64,000 bases of DNA, from contig JADGJL010000002.1 of NCBI GenBank assembly GCA_027600665.1, forward strand, positions 248,001 through 312,000, in the 5' to 3' direction. Position numbers and translations under genes: made by a program. Source of the stretch: Irineochytrium annulatum (lineage: Eukaryota > Chytridiomycota > Chytridiomycetes > Chytridiales > Chytridiaceae). The notes below the pieces were generated by a model. The model saw nothing but the letters and a program-made list of their open reading frames with translations, was not told the origin of the DNA and did not search any database. Of the stretch, positions 27,852 through 36,645 are shown piece by piece; position 1 is the stretch's first letter; the number at the start of each line of letters is the position of its first letter.

Positions 27852-28514
27852 TCAGGACTCGAGTTGTTGCAGCAACTGCACACGGTATGCTTCACTCTCA
27901 AGGGATTGAATTTCCTTGTATTCTTCGGCAGTAAGCACTTTGGGTTCCCCCGCTGCCTTGGCGATCATATACACCTTCGCACTTTCTTCCACGACCTGGG
28001 TGCGGTAATAGGCTTCACGGAGGTTTTTACCCGTTGTGACCAATCCGTGATTGACTAGAATGAGTGCCGTATGTTCCTCTACCTTTGCTGAGACTGCATC
28101 CGCGAGAAGTTTGGTCGTTGGCAGAACGTAAGGCACGAATCCGATATCACCCACCAATGCGGATTGATCCGGAAACAAGTGTGGCAATTCATTGAAAACG
28201 AGACTGAGTGCGATTGTATATGCCGGATGTGTATGTACAATGGCTTGAATATCCGGATTCACACGATAGCTGTACAGATGCATCAAGACTTCAGAGGAAG
28301 GGCGTGTTGCTCCGGCACGAGTCTCCCCTGTCTCGATATCAATTGCAATCCATTCTTCAGGCTCCAGATCTTCAAGCGCGTAACCACTCGGAGACAACAG
28401 CATCGTTCCCCCAGAGCGGGCACTCAGATTGCCGCCGGGTCCTACCACCAACCCTTGTGCAACTGCTCTGCGGGCATATTTCGTCAACTCTTCCCTTATT
28501 TGCTGTTCAGACAT
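27852..28514 (-). CDS. fucA: L-fuculose-phosphate aldolase (class II aldolase)
   Basis: A 220-residue class II aldolase/adducin-family enzyme. The zinc ligands appear as AIVHTHPAYT and LVNHGLVTTG, with the upstream phosphate-binding segment GPGGNLSARSGG and the glutamate in PSSEVLMH. With a kinase and an L-fucose isomerase directly upstream, the substrate is most likely L-fuculose 1-phosphate, cleaved to lactaldehyde and dihydroxyacetone phosphate. By sequence alone it could also be an AraD-like epimerase. I prefer ATG 28514, about ten bases from AGGAG; an in-frame GTG lies at 28526. Confidence 0.85.
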   Translation of the reverse strand: MSEQQIREELTKYARRAVAQGLVVGPGGNLSARSGGTMLLSPSGYALEDLEPEEWIAIDIETGETRAGATRPSSEVLMHLYSYRVNPDIQAIVHTHPAYTIALSLVFNELPHLFPDQSALVGDIGFVPYVLPTTKLLADAVSAKVEEHTALILVNHGLVTTGKNLREAYYRTQVVEESAKVYMIAKAAGEPKVLTAEEYKEIQSLESEAYRVQLLQQLES

Positions 28515-28585
28515 GTTCCTCACCACTCCTCAAACTTTTCTTTTTTAGCATTTTGCGTCCATGCTCATTACTTTGAATCTGTTCA

Positions 28586-30076
28586 TTACCTTTTTATGTG
28601 ATTCAGACTTTGGTAGTTTTCATAAACTTCTTGCCACACCTCTGTATCCTCAGGTTCATAGGTTTCGGGGGAAAAGGAAGCAGCCATGACCTCCCGAACT
28701 TCGGCCAAGCTACTCACTTCTCCATGAGCAAGGAATTGCAGCATGCAATTCCCGGCTGAAGTCGCCTCTGCGGGGCCTGCCACCACCGGTACACCGGCTG
28801 CATTGGCTGTAAACTGACACAATAGTCGATTGTGCACACCGCCACCAACCATATGAATGACACCAGGTCTTGTACCTGTAATCAACTGCAGTTCATCCAG
28901 CGTCTGTCTGAATTCCAGAGCAAGACTTTCCAGAATGCAGCGTACAACCGCTCCAGTCGTTTCAGGTACAGTCTGTCCGCTGGCGCTGCATTGTTGTCGT
29001 ATTCGCTCAGCCATATTCCCTGGCGCCAAATATACGCTATCTCCCGGCGATACGTAACTTTGATGCGGCGTTGCCAAGGCAGCCAGCTGAACCAGTTCTT
29101 CATGTGTGAAACGTTGATTCTCCCGTTCCCATTGTCGTTTGCATTCCTGTAGCAGCCACAGACCTGAACGATTTTTCAGGGTACGCACTTTACCACTTAC
29201 GGTGCCTTCATTGGTGAATCCCAATGCACGGCTTTGGTCATCCAATACAGGTGTATCACGCTCCACACCCATAAGAGACCAGGTTCCACAGCTGATAAAA
29301 GCGAAATTCGAATCCATCGCAGGGATGGCTGCCAAGGCAGATGCGGTATCATGTGAGCCCACAGAGACCACCTGCATCGGTCCAGTCCGTAATTCGGCGC
29401 ACAACTCAGGTGTTAAATTGCCCAGTATGGCACCAGGCTGAACGAGTTTTGGAAATAATGTTTCCGGTAGACCGAGACGCCCGAACAGGTGCTTATTCCA
29501 TCGCGCCTCACCTGCATGCAACAGCCCGCTGGTGCTTGCAATCGTATATTCACAAGCCTGCTGACCGGATAGATAATAGTGAAATAAATCAGGCATGAAT
29601 AACATCCGCACATCCGGACGCAAACCTTCGGCCTGCTCTCGTACACTCCCTAACAGTTGAAATACGGTGTTGATCTGCTGCGGCAGGACACCGGACATGG
29701 CATACAGTTCTTCTTCTTTCACCATGTGCAGAACTTCTTCCATCCACTGTGCATTGCGTGCTTCCCTATAGTGACGTGGGTTCGAGCACAATCTTCCCGC
29801 ACCATCCACCAATCCATAGTCCACCCCCCATGTATCCACTGCTATTGAACGGACCGATGGAGAGATGCCTTGCGTCCCTTTCACAATGCCTTGTTTTAAT
29901 TCATGAAAAAGTCGCAGGAAATCCCAATACAATCCGCCCCCCAGCTGCACGGGTTCATTGTTGAATCGATGTACTTCTTGTAACGAGAGTTTGCTTCCAT
30001 CAAAAGAACCCCGGACTACACGTCCACTACCAGCACCGTAATCGGCAGCAAGCACATGTGTTGCTTGATCGCCCAA
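28586..30076 (-). CDS. fucK: L-fuculokinase (RhaB-like FGGY kinase), TTG start
   Basis: A 496-residue FGGY sugar kinase of the rhamnulokinase branch. It shows ADYGAGSGRVVRGSF, AVDTWGVDYGLVD, SVGSHDTASALAAIP with the catalytic Asp, ISCGTWSLMGVE and HMVGGGVHNRLLCQ. In this operon it should phosphorylate L-fuculose (rhamnulose cannot be excluded). The start TTG 30076 has AAGGAGG nine bases upstream, and the protein then begins a few residues before the first beta strand. An in-frame ATG at 30160 would add 28 residues, lacks a ribosome binding site and lies inside an inverted repeat. Confidence 0.85.
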   Translation of the reverse strand: MGDQATHVLAADYGAGSGRVVRGSFDGSKLSLQEVHRFNNEPVQLGGGLYWDFLRLFHELKQGIVKGTQGISPSVRSIAVDTWGVDYGLVDGAGRLCSNPRHYREARNAQWMEEVLHMVKEEELYAMSGVLPQQINTVFQLLGSVREQAEGLRPDVRMLFMPDLFHYYLSGQQACEYTIASTSGLLHAGEARWNKHLFGRLGLPETLFPKLVQPGAILGNLTPELCAELRTGPMQVVSVGSHDTASALAAIPAMDSNFAFISCGTWSLMGVERDTPVLDDQSRALGFTNEGTVSGKVRTLKNRSGLWLLQECKRQWERENQRFTHEELVQLAALATPHQSYVSPGDSVYLAPGNMAERIRQQCSASGQTVPETTGAVVRCILESLALEFRQTLDELQLITGTRPGVIHMVGGGVHNRLLCQFTANAAGVPVVAGPAEATSAGNCMLQFLAHGEVSSLAEVREVMAASFSPETYEPEDTEVWQEVYENYQSLNHIKR

Positions 30077-30141
30077 TCTACCAAGCCTCCTTAACGCTAC
30101 GCGATGAGCCGTATTCAAGTTCTGAACACAGCTTTCAAGAG

Positions 30142-30180
30142 AACGCCATGGTACCTTCATTTCACAAGGAACATGGCGTT
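30142..30180 (-). other. Hairpin between fucI and fucK
   Basis: AACGCCATG (30142-30150) pairs with CATGGCGTT (30172-30180), and CCTT-AAGG pair inside. It lies in the 125-base spacer between fucI and fucK and is not followed by a T-run on the minus strand, so it is more likely an mRNA processing or stabilising element than a terminator. Confidence 0.55.
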
Positions 30181-30201
30181 TGACAGGAATGGAACTTTAT
30201 T

Positions 30202-31992
30202 TTAACGATACAACGGGCCAAACACACTGCAAGCACGGTAGTCTGCACTCTCGGGTTCACTGGTGCCGAATAATCCCCATGCACGCGGGCGGAAAATCTC
30301 CGATTCTGGTACATTATGCATATTTACCGGAATGCGAAGCATGGAAGCGAGCGTAATCAGATCAGCACCGATGTGTCCATACGAGATGGAGCCATGGTTC
30401 GCACCCCACTGATTCATGACCTCGTATACGGAAGTAAACGCTCCTGCCCCGGTTAGAACAGGTGCAAACCAGGTGGATGGCCAGGTTGGATCTGTCCGTT
30501 GATCCAGCGTATCATGCACGGCTTCAGGCAGATCGACCGTGTAACCCTGAGCGATCTGCAGCACTGGTCCCAGTCCTTTGACAAGATTGAGACGTGTCAT
30601 CGTTACGGGCATACCACCTTTGGTCAGGAAATCCGCAGAATAGCCGCCTCCGCGGAAATATTCAACGGATGCCGGTCTCCACGATGTTGCTTTCAGACAG
30701 TCCTGAACTTCCTCATCTGTAATTTCCCAGAAAGGCTTAAGGACAGGCTTCCCGTCTCTAGACTGTTGTCCTGTGCCATCCAAAGCTGCGGAACCGGAGT
30801 TAATCAGATGCAGAATGCCATCCTTCGCGTTTCCTTCCAACTGATGCCCCGTCACACGCTGTACTGAATCCGGACTCCAATACGTACGCACATCAGCGAA
30901 GATCTGAGCCGTATGTGTGAGCAACGAACCGAACAACATCGATACGCCATTCAAGCTATCATTCTCTGTTGCAACCAGATAGGGCGCGCGCTTGCCATTC
31001 CAGTCAAAGGAAGAGTTTAATATGGACTCCAGAAAATCTCCGTTTGGAGAATGGTCCGTCCACTGCCGTTGTCCCTGGAAGCCAGATACAATCGCGTGAT
31101 GGCCCATCGATTCTTCTGTAAACCCAAGCTCTGCCAATCTCGGGTTGCCCGCCATCAAGTCACGCACGATTTGGGTCATTTTCACAACCGTTTCCCATTC
31201 GTACTCTTTGCGTTTACGATCCGTTTGCAGATGGGCAGCGTTGTTATCCGGACCTTCGCTACAATTCTCCTTCACCCATGCCAGCGCGAGCTTATACTCC
31301 TCGGGGTCGTAGATTTCTTCTTCGATACGGCGAGTAAGTTCGCTCATATCCACGTATTCATTGCGCATACCCAAATACTCCTGGAAAAATGAATCGTTCA
31401 CAATCGAACCTGCAATTCCCATGGATACCGATCCAATGGACAGATACGCTTGCCCTTTCAAGGTAGCGGCTGCAAGACCCGCACGGCTGAACCGGAGCAA
31501 TTTCTCACGCACATCATCAGGAATCGTTGTATCCCCGCCGTCTTGCACATCCTCTCCATAGATCCCAAAGGCCGGAATCCCCTTCTGTGCGTGGGCAGAG
31601 AGTACCGCTGCCAGATATACTGCACCCGGACGTTCAGTCCCGTTAAAACCCCAGATGGCAGTAGGGATGGATGGCGACATATCCATGGTTTCCGTACCAT
31701 AACACCAGCATGGTGTCACGGTGATCGTTACGCCCACATTGGAACGACTGAACAGTTCAGATGCTGCGGCCGCCTCGGCCACACCGCCAATACAAGTCTC
31801 AGCGACAACACATTCCACCGCGGAACCGTCCGGGTAACGCAGTTCGGCTGCAAGCAGCTCGGCAACGGATGTCGCCATCCGCATCGTCTGCTCTTCCAGT
31901 GACTCACGGACCCCTTTGCGTCTTCCATCAATCGTTGGACGAATACCAATCTTGGGGAAAGCCTGCTTATAACGATAATCCTGATGTGTCAT
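30202..31992 (-). CDS. fucI: L-fucose isomerase
   Basis: A 596-residue enzyme, close to E. coli FucI (591), which converts L-fucose to L-fuculose with Mn. The start segment [20 protein letters not shown], the stretch [31 protein letters not shown], and the C-terminal [19 protein letters not shown] agree with the family. Start ATG 31992 is chosen because GGAGG lies ten bases before it and the family N-terminus follows at once; a longer frame to 32130 has no support. It is the first gene of fucI-fucK-fucA. A cre-like site and a LacI-type operator lie upstream. Confidence 0.95.
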   Translation of the reverse strand: MTHQDYRYKQAFPKIGIRPTIDGRRKGVRESLEEQTMRMATSVAELLAAELRYPDGSAVECVVAETCIGGVAEAAAASELFSRSNVGVTITVTPCWCYGTETMDMSPSIPTAIWGFNGTERPGAVYLAAVLSAHAQKGIPAFGIYGEDVQDGGDTTIPDDVREKLLRFSRAGLAAATLKGQAYLSIGSVSMGIAGSIVNDSFFQEYLGMRNEYVDMSELTRRIEEEIYDPEEYKLALAWVKENCSEGPDNNAAHLQTDRKRKEYEWETVVKMTQIVRDLMAGNPRLAELGFTEESMGHHAIVSGFQGQRQWTDHSPNGDFLESILNSSFDWNGKRAPYLVATENDSLNGVSMLFGSLLTHTAQIFADVRTYWSPDSVQRVTGHQLEGNAKDGILHLINSGSAALDGTGQQSRDGKPVLKPFWEITDEEVQDCLKATSWRPASVEYFRGGGYSADFLTKGGMPVTMTRLNLVKGLGPVLQIAQGYTVDLPEAVHDTLDQRTDPTWPSTWFAPVLTGAGAFTSVYEVMNQWGANHGSISYGHIGADLITLASMLRIPVNMHNVPESEIFRPRAWGLFGTSEPESADYRACSVFGPLYR

Positions 31993-32160
31993 ACTAAAGT
32001 GTCCTCCTTCAATTCGTTTCATAGAATTTGGGTTGAATTGAGAAATCTTTTGTCTGATCCATGTGTATTGAATGGCATGAGATAGTGATGGTATTACAAC
32101 CGATACCCGGGTGGCACACAAGAACTGCATATACAGATTATCAAGAGCTTTCTCGACTAT

Positions 32161-32174
32161 TGAATACGTTTACA
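32161..32174 (-). promoter_or_regulatory. cre-like site before fucI
   Basis: TGAATACGTTTACA matches the cre consensus at 13 of 14 positions, in the 414-base divergent region between fucI and the LacI gene. Confidence 0.5.
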
Positions 32175-32296
32175 TGTTTGAAAAAATACCAATAAACCAT
32201 TTCATTAATCAGCTATATATGTAGTTCCTCTATTCTAGAAAATGGAACGTGCATGAGCGAATTTAACAAAATGGTTTATGTGGTAGTGACGTTCAG

Positions 32297-32323
32297 AACC
32301 CTTTTAGGGTTATCGGTAACCCT
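32297..32323. promoter_or_regulatory. LacI-type operator pair in the fuc divergent region
   Basis: AGGGTTAT-CGGTAACCCT (32306-32323) is an inverted repeat around a central CG, the pattern of LacI-family operators. It overlaps a second inverted repeat, AACCCT-TTT-AGGGTT (32297-32311). It lies 84 bases before the LacI start and about 305 bases from fucI. Apart from this and the cre-like site, I see nothing else in the 414-base region. Confidence 0.6.
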
Positions 32324-32406
32324 AACATAGCATGAGCCTATCTTGCTGTCAATTGGCATTATCCTATAGAATGGTAAGACTATGTTGCGGAAAGGTTAGA
32401 TCTCTT

Positions 32407-33423
32407 ATGATTACCATTTACGATATTGCCAAAAAAGCCAACGTCTCCGCCATGACGGTCTCCAAGGTCATTAACCATACAGGCCGCATAAGTTCCGCTA
32501 CACGTGAACGTGTGCAACAGGTGATCGACGAACTTGGCTACATCCCGAACTCGAATGCGCGCAGCCTTGTGCTTCAGCGAACCCAGATGCTCTCGCTGCT
32601 TATTACGGATATTACCAACCCTTTTTATACAACACTCGCCCGTGGTGCTGAGGATGCAGCCCATCTTCGAGGGTACCGTCTTTTATTTGGCAACAGTGAT
32701 GAGGATTACAATAAGGAAAAGGACTACGTGAGTGCGATTCTGTCAACTCGCGTCGATGGTGTACTCTTTGCCCCGGCGGGAGATCGTTCTCTCCCTCATC
32801 TGAAACAGTTGCAGGAACGTCACATTCCGTTTGTCTTTCTGGACCGGATCGTCCCTGGCATTACGTCCGATATCATTGCCGGAGATAGCCGGGAAGGCGC
32901 AATTGAGCTAATCCGCTATCTGGTGCAATTGGGGCACCGGCGCATTGCTCTGGTTAATGGCTCTTCCGAGGTTTCTACCGCCAGACTGCGGGAGGAAGGT
33001 TATATAGAGGGTATACGTGAGGCCGGAGCTGAGATCGATCCCGAGCTTGTGCTTCGAACAGGGTACCGGAATTTCACCGATGAAGAGGGACTGGATCGAC
33101 TACTCTCACAACCGGAGCAACCAACCGCTATTTTTGCAGCCAACAACATGCTGGCGATTGGGGTCATCCGACTTTTGCGCAAACGTGGACTACGTGTACC
33201 AGAAGACATATCTGTCGTGTGCTTCGACGATCTGGATCTGGCTTCTGCCTTTGATCCTTTTCTGACCGTAGCGGCACAGCCGGCATATGACTTTGGGTTT
33301 CAGGGGGTACAGATGCTGATTGACAGGATTGAGGGAAAAGCCCCTTCCGAGCCCCAAACCATCATTTTACCGTCAGAAATGCGCATAAGGGCTTCTGCCT
33401 CTGCTCCACGAGAGCCACACTGA
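32407..33423 (+). CDS. LacI family regulator of the fucose operon
   Basis: A 338-residue LacI/GalR regulator. The DNA-binding start is ITIYDIAKKANVSAMTVSKV, with the hinge IPNSNARSLV, then a periplasmic-binding-protein-like sensor containing LLITDITNPFYTTLARG, FVFLDRIVPG, RLREEGYIEGI and AAQPAYDFGFQG. I start it at ATG 32407, where the family N-terminus begins; in-frame sequence further upstream is not conserved in style. It is divergent from fucI-fucK-fucA and so probably represses that operon and itself until fucose or a derivative binds (inference). Its stop codon lies inside a degenerate copy of the intergenic repeat. Confidence 0.92.
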   Translation: MITIYDIAKKANVSAMTVSKVINHTGRISSATRERVQQVIDELGYIPNSNARSLVLQRTQMLSLLITDITNPFYTTLARGAEDAAHLRGYRLLFGNSDEDYNKEKDYVSAILSTRVDGVLFAPAGDRSLPHLKQLQERHIPFVFLDRIVPGITSDIIAGDSREGAIELIRYLVQLGHRRIALVNGSSEVSTARLREEGYIEGIREAGAEIDPELVLRTGYRNFTDEEGLDRLLSQPEQPTAIFAANNMLAIGVIRLLRKRGLRVPEDISVVCFDDLDLASAFDPFLTVAAQPAYDFGFQGVQMLIDRIEGKAPSEPQTIILPSEMRIRASASAPREPH

Positions 33424-33450
33424 CAGAACAACCTACCCATTGCTGTTATC
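33421..33450 (-). repeat. Degenerate intergenic repeat, copy F
   Basis: TGACAGAACAACCT is identical to the copy at 38.1 kb and is followed by a diverged GATCGCTGTTATC (here CATTGCTGTTATC). The stop codon of the LacI gene is the first three bases of the copy. The hairpin half is missing. Confidence 0.6.
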
Positions 33451-33517
33451 GTTATCGTGTACGTGATTTCTCCCTCCTATCTGGATTGAGTCACCTTCAA
33501 ATTCTGAAAAAAAGTAC

Positions 33518-33570
33518 AACATAAAGAGGGTGCACCAGAGATTACGCTCTGGTTGCACCCTCTTTATGTT
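33518..33570. terminator. Strong bidirectional terminator
   Basis: A 23-base left arm starting AACATAAAGAGGGTGCA pairs with the right arm ending TGCACCCTCTTTATGTT, around a short loop. It separates the LacI gene from the converging SDR operon. Confidence 0.9.
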
Positions 33571-33608
33571 CATTCCGTGGTATTTCAGTTCTATCCAATG
33601 CGATATGT

Positions 33609-34502
33609 CTACCGCTCTGACTGTAATGCGAGAGCGACCTCACGAACGAGTCCTGGGAACCAGTCCATCAGAGGTTCAAACGTATATCCAGCTTGTTCTG
33701 CCTTCGTTGTCTCCATCGTCCATGATTGCTCAACGCCGAAGGGTGACATATCCTCTTTCACCGTTTCTGTGAGGATCTGGGACTGCATGCCCGTGACTGT
33801 CTCGATCAGATGTATCATGGCTGACAACGTAATCGCACCCTTGGAGGCTGCATTCACCGGCCCGGTAATGGACGAATGTCCAAGCCAAGCAAGGAATCTT
33901 GCCGCTTCGGTGGAATTGATAAATCCAATCTCTGCATCCGGATTTGGCATGCCAATCGGTTTTCCTTTTTGCACATGTTCAATATGAAAATGAAGTCTTC
34001 TCGTATAATCATCAATCCCGAGTACAATTGGAATACGCATCGCTACGACCGGGAAATCCGCTTCCTGAAAAAAGACAGCCTCTGCAAGCCGTTTACCTTC
34101 TCCGTACGAAAAATCCTCCGCACTCCCATACTGTAATGGATATGTATACGGGTCAAAATCCGTTTCCTTAAATCCAGGTCTGGGATCACCGTACACCGAG
34201 AGTGTGGATGTCAAAACGTATCTTTTGGTTCGCCCAGCGAATGCCTCGCATGCCGATTTTGCCGCATCTGGTGTATAACAGATATTGTCGTACACGACAT
34301 CCCACATGTCTGTCTGCGCAACCTCTGCCAGAGATTCCGGGTCTTCACGATCCATCTTGATCCGGTTCACTTCGGGTCCGAAGTCGACATCCGTTTTACC
34401 ACGAGTGGCGACTGTGATCTGCGACTTCCCTTCCCACAGTAAGTGATCCACGAGACGTTTTCCAAAAAAGCGTGTACCCCCAAGTATAAGGACTTTATTC
34501 AT
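33609..34502 (-). CDS. NAD-dependent epimerase/dehydratase (extended SDR)
   Basis: A 297-residue extended short-chain dehydrogenase. The NAD motif is LILGGTRFFGKRLVDHLL, the catalytic Tyr/Lys are in FSYGEGKRLAEA, and STLSVYGDPRP gives the Ser/Thr region. Such proteins act on nucleotide sugars or polyols, and the substrate is not evident. The C-terminal half has the variable substrate-binding fold. It is the third gene of a three-gene minus-strand group with a methyltransferase (27 bases upstream) and a Gfo/Idh oxidoreductase. GGAGG precedes ATG 34502. It ends at a strong terminator. Confidence 0.85.
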   Translation of the reverse strand: MNKVLILGGTRFFGKRLVDHLLWEGKSQITVATRGKTDVDFGPEVNRIKMDREDPESLAEVAQTDMWDVVYDNICYTPDAAKSACEAFAGRTKRYVLTSTLSVYGDPRPGFKETDFDPYTYPLQYGSAEDFSYGEGKRLAEAVFFQEADFPVVAMRIPIVLGIDDYTRRLHFHIEHVQKGKPIGMPNPDAEIGFINSTEAARFLAWLGHSSITGPVNAASKGAITLSAMIHLIETVTGMQSQILTETVKEDMSPFGVEQSWTMETTKAEQAGYTFEPLMDWFPGLVREVALALQSER

Positions 34503-34529
34503 CCGAAAAACCTCCTATCTTGTTCAATT

Positions 34530-35252
34530 CTATTTAACAATGTGAAGCATGGTGTGAGCATTCCGTTGAAACTCATATGACGTTGGTTCTTCGGAAACGG
34601 CGTATCCACGCTGTTCGAGTATTAATTTTAATTCATCCATGTGCTTGTAACGTTCGCCAGACAGATCCACTGTTGGGAAAATGCGAACCTCTCGTTTGCT
34701 CACACGCAGCAGCTCCATTACGGTTGCAACATGAAAATCAACATGCAATCGATCCGCATACGTAAACAGGAAATGAGCGGATAACGTCAGATCGAATTGT
34801 TCATCGGCAAAAGGAAGATCCGGGAGCACAGACGCCACATAACGGTCAGGGAACATTCTCATATCTGCGATGCAATCTGTGATGGCACGAGTTCGCTCTT
34901 CCTTTAACCCCTGGATTGATCCAAATTGATCCCACACATATATGTTTTGCACGGGTTCCATCTGTTTCATCGTATGCTCAATATCCTGATATCCCTTTAC
35001 TTCAAGCTCGTCGATCCCGTATTCGTAGGCAATATCTATCGCTATGGGGTCTGCACCCAACTTGCGCGCCTGACTGCTGAACGAACATGCTCCGCCGGGA
35101 CAATCCAGAATCGACTTGCCAGTAATCTCCTCTACCGTTAAGTTGAACATTTTCATATATTCCTCGAAGGTTCTTCCTATAAAGACAATCTGTGACAATT
35201 CCAAACCACCAGAATCATTGGAGAGTTTGTTGCTCTGCTCATCTCTGCTCAT
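34530..35252 (-). CDS. SAM-dependent methyltransferase-like protein
   Basis: A 240-residue protein with a Rossmann methyltransferase fold. Motif I is SILDCPGGACSFSSQARKLG, motif II-like is ADPIAIDIAYEYG, and the later DLPFADEQFDLTLSAHFLF is the usual motif IV region. The strand-6 area has VMELLRVSKREVRIFPT. The target is unknown. A duplicated AGAGATGAGC string at the start gives the residues SRDEQS. It is the middle gene of the group with the SDR and the oxidoreductase and has 30 bases of spacing from the latter. The function of the group is not clear. Confidence 0.75.
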   Translation of the reverse strand: MSRDEQSNKLSNDSGGLELSQIVFIGRTFEEYMKMFNLTVEEITGKSILDCPGGACSFSSQARKLGADPIAIDIAYEYGIDELEVKGYQDIEHTMKQMEPVQNIYVWDQFGSIQGLKEERTRAITDCIADMRMFPDRYVASVLPDLPFADEQFDLTLSAHFLFTYADRLHVDFHVATVMELLRVSKREVRIFPTVDLSGERYKHMDELKLILEQRGYAVSEEPTSYEFQRNAHTMLHIVK

Positions 35253-35282
35253 CTCGTCTCAGCTACCTTTCCTGTTTTGGAA

Positions 35283-36263
35283 TCAATCGTTAGGGAACAC
35301 AAGCCCAATCTGCTTCCGAATCTGATCCATGACCTGCATCGTAACATATGAGCGTTCATACGTGTTCATACTGGACTCCATCTGGCCTTCCTGAACCAGA
35401 TTCACGAACTCCTCCACTTCATAATACATCGCCGGATGGTTTTGTTCGACTGTGAGTTGCTCCACCGTACCGTCATTGTATCGTATCTCTGCATGTTCTG
35501 GTGAACCAATCTTGTCAATGATGATGCTGCCCAGTTCCCCCATAATTTCGCTTGGTACATGAGAGTTGGAGATTTTGGAATAGGTAACGACCGCATCCAT
35601 CCCATTATAATCCAGAAGCACACTCCCTTGTCCATCCACGCCAGATTCCAGCATCATCGCTTGGGACTGGACACGGTTAGGTGCACCAAACAATGTAATC
35701 AACGGATAGAGACAATATACACCGAGATCCATTAACGCACCATTGGCGAGTTCAGGCTTGAACGCGTTCAGGACAATCCCTTCTTTGTACTTGTCGTAAC
35801 GCGAAGAATACTGAGAGTATCCTGCTACGTATTTGCGGACAGGACCGATTTTATGCAGGTTTTCCTGCACCATTTTGAACTGGGGAACAAGAGTAGATTT
35901 CATCGCTTCCATAAGCAGAACCTGATGTTCTTGTGCTGTATCGATCATACTCCGAACTTCGGCGCTATTTGCAGCCAGAGGTTTCTCGCACAATACATGT
36001 TTGCCATTTCTCAGAAAAAGTTCAGCCTGCTCTGCATGAACCGTATTCGGTGTTGCAATGTAGACTGCATCGATCACATCACTTGCCGCCAACTCTTCCA
36101 GATCGGTGAAGCGATGCTCAACATCATATTTATCTGCAAATGCATTAGCCTTATCTTCAGTTCTTGAATACACGGCGGTTAATTTGAATCCTTCAACCTG
36201 TGCTGCGGCTTCAAGAAGCCTTTCTGTAATCCAGTTGGTACCCACTACGCCAAAACGAACCAT
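35283..36263 (-). CDS. Gfo/Idh/MocA family oxidoreductase
   Basis: A 326-residue NAD(P)-dependent oxidoreductase. The N-terminal Rossmann motif is VRFGVVGTNWITERLLEAA, followed by VYIATPNTVHAEQAELFLR and the family signature GKHVLCEKPLAANSAEV. The C-terminal alpha/beta domain includes GALMDLGVYCLYPLITLFG, with the catalytic DxGxY region. It resembles dehydrogenases acting on sugars or dihydrodiols, but the substrate cannot be read from sequence. It is the first gene of the minus-strand group ending at 33609. A full copy of the intergenic repeat lies just upstream (36327-36443). Confidence 0.88.
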   Translation of the reverse strand: MVRFGVVGTNWITERLLEAAAQVEGFKLTAVYSRTEDKANAFADKYDVEHRFTDLEELAASDVIDAVYIATPNTVHAEQAELFLRNGKHVLCEKPLAANSAEVRSMIDTAQEHQVLLMEAMKSTLVPQFKMVQENLHKIGPVRKYVAGYSQYSSRYDKYKEGIVLNAFKPELANGALMDLGVYCLYPLITLFGAPNRVQSQAMMLESGVDGQGSVLLDYNGMDAVVTYSKISNSHVPSEIMGELGSIIIDKIGSPEHAEIRYNDGTVEQLTVEQNHPAMYYEVEEFVNLVQEGQMESSMNTYERSYVTMQVMDQIRKQIGLVFPND

Positions 36264-36326
36264 GCCTACCTACCTCTTTCATCTATAAATTTCATTTGAG
36301 TTCTATATGAATCCAACTAAAGTATC

Positions 36327-36443
36327 TACACTTACCACTCCGATGACAGAATAACCTTCCGATCGCTGTTATCCCCAGATTTTTTTTAATTCCCTTCTTC
36401 AAAGGGAAAATCCGGGGATAAAGGCGAACGCTTCGCTTCTTCA
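36327..36443 (-). repeat. Intergenic structured repeat, copy C (full length)
   Basis: The left part is TACACTTACCACTCCGATGA, then CAGAATAACCTTCCGATCGC. The hairpin pairs TTATCCCCAGATTTT (36369-36383) with AAAATCCGGGGATAA (36407-36421), capped by TTCCCTT-CTTC-AAAGGGAA. The tail AAAGGCGAACGCTTCGCTTC matches copy A exactly. Compared with copy A, the stem has four double substitutions that keep pairing. It fills much of the 382-base gap between the Gfo/Idh gene and adaA; I see no gene there. Confidence 0.88.
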
Positions 36444-36645
36444 CGTTATTTCCGTCCTCTCCGTTCTCGTGTAGAAAGTTTAGTTGAACCTATATAACCT
36501 TTTATACCATCTTGTATATTGTAGCTCATATTTCATTCAGATTGAAGAAAGGTACGGTATCCCAGATATTGATATCTTGCTTTTTAAGCTAAAACTTCGT
36601 CAATCCCTTGGAATCAGGGGTATAATTAGAGATGAGGTGATCACC

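Noticed and set aside
36327..36443. Reading the repeat hairpin as a simple terminator
   Set aside because: The hairpin is followed by a conserved GC-rich tail rather than a T-run, and it recurs away from gene ends that need it.
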